Shown: positions 62,525-64,000 of the stretch, piece after piece
Layout: each line of letters begins with the position of its first letter
Position numbering within the stretch: position 1 is the first letter of the stretch
NCBI GenBank assembly: GCA_963759175.1
Contig: CAVWXP010000015.1
Span: 248,001 to 312,000 of the forward strand
Length of the DNA: 64,000 nt
Direction of reading: 5' to 3'
From: SZUA-442 sp963759175
Lineage (GTDB): Bacteria > Actinomycetota > Acidimicrobiia > Spongiisociales > UBA5794
Notes under the pieces: generated by a model
Databases searched by the model: none
Seen by the model: the letters and a program-made list of their open reading frames with translations, nothing else
What the model was told of the DNA's origin: nothing
Position numbers and translations under genes: made by a program

Positions 62525-62793
62525 TAAGGAGCAACTAACGCACGGGGTCTCACCCTGTGCCAGTTCCGAGTGAATCGTCAATCTCGAACGTGTCCCACCC
62601 CCTGGGTGGTACACGCGACGTACTGTTCAGTCGTGAAGGCGCCCGAAGCCAGGCTTCGGGTTGGAGTTTCCTCCGGAAACTGCCGCCCTCACGCTGGGTC
62701 GCCTTCGGGCGACTCAAGCCAATCTGCCGGCTTGCCGGCAGACGCTCTTTGAGAACTGCATAGCGAGCACAAAGTCAAAGTATTCAATACAAT
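62525..62793 (+). other. 16S-23S spacer without tRNA genes, rich in hairpins
   Basis: About 270 bases; no tRNA-Ile or tRNA-Ala is present. A series of stem-loops is seen: 62540-62560 (nine pairs, loop three), 62642-62660, 62666-62680, 62698-62713 (GTCGCC-TTCG-GGCGAC) and 62724-62741 (CTGCCGG/CCGGCAG). They probably serve rRNA processing. Confidence 0.75.
62743..62756 (+). promoter_or_regulatory. boxA-like antitermination element before 23S
   Basis: CGCTCTTTGAGAAC closely matches the bacterial rRNA boxA core GCTCTTTgA and lies about 40 bases before 23S. Confidence 0.5.

Positions 62794-64000
<1,207 letters not shown>

Noticed and set aside
62525..62793. tRNA-Ile or tRNA-Ala in the rRNA spacer
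   Set aside because: No T-arm GTTCGAATC-type segment or acceptor pairing was found; only simple hairpins.

Overview
The window is a chromosomal segment of a high-GC Gram-positive bacterium of the phylum Actinomycetota, most likely a deep-branching class such as Acidimicrobiia. This is an inference from base composition, the character of the 16S gene, the NHEJ pair ku/ligD, and the many genes whose start codon sits 6-9 bases after a TANNNT box (leaderless transcription). The 16S gene is complete and would settle the placement. There are no prophages, transposases, CRISPR arrays or integrases; nearly everything is core metabolism, repair and transport.

Layout: 1-4.6 kb holds a partial EamA-type exporter, a small membrane protein, xanthine phosphoribosyltransferase (xpt), endonuclease III (nth), a MATE exporter and an MFS transporter. 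4.7-11.2 kb carries ccdA and the tryptophan genes trpE, then a stray OmpR-type response regulator, then the tightly overlapping trpC-trpF-trpB-trpA. A tRNA-Leu(CAA) follows on the minus strand. 11.5-26.1 kb is a Tad/Flp type IVc pilus locus: three TadE/G pseudopilins, then the inserted housekeeping genes polA and rpsA, then cpaB-cpaE-cpaF-tadB-tadC, a membrane protein and a convergent flp pilin. A NarL-type two-component pair follows. 28.3-37.6 kb is rich in nucleotide excision repair: coaE-uvrB-uvrA and uvrC, with a GT87-like membrane protein and a methyltransferase between. 37.6-46 kb is rapZ-yvcK-gap-pgk-tpiA, an unknown gene, gpmA and secG. 43.8-52.4 kb is an oligopeptide/dipeptide ABC system with two paralogous lipoprotein binding proteins, two permeases and two ATPases, then tRNA-Leu(GAG). 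52.5-60.4 kb holds small unknown genes, cutA, the divergent NHEJ pair ligD/ku, a MerR-TPR regulator and a lipoprotein joining cupredoxin, beta-helix and membrane domains. 60.5-64 kb is an rRNA operon (promoter, leader, 16S, tRNA-free spacer, start of 23S).

Two properties of the whole window matter to anyone using it. First, about twenty single-base frame breaks occur, concentrated at 11.5-26 kb and 34-45.2 kb, and they hit essential genes (polA, rpsA, pgk). Uncorrected base-calling or assembly indels are the likeliest cause, so I annotate the reconstructed genes across the breaks. Second, at least eighteen genes seem to start transcription at or next to their start codon. This fixes several start sites and argues against leader-dependent control, for example trp attenuation or a purine riboswitch at xpt.
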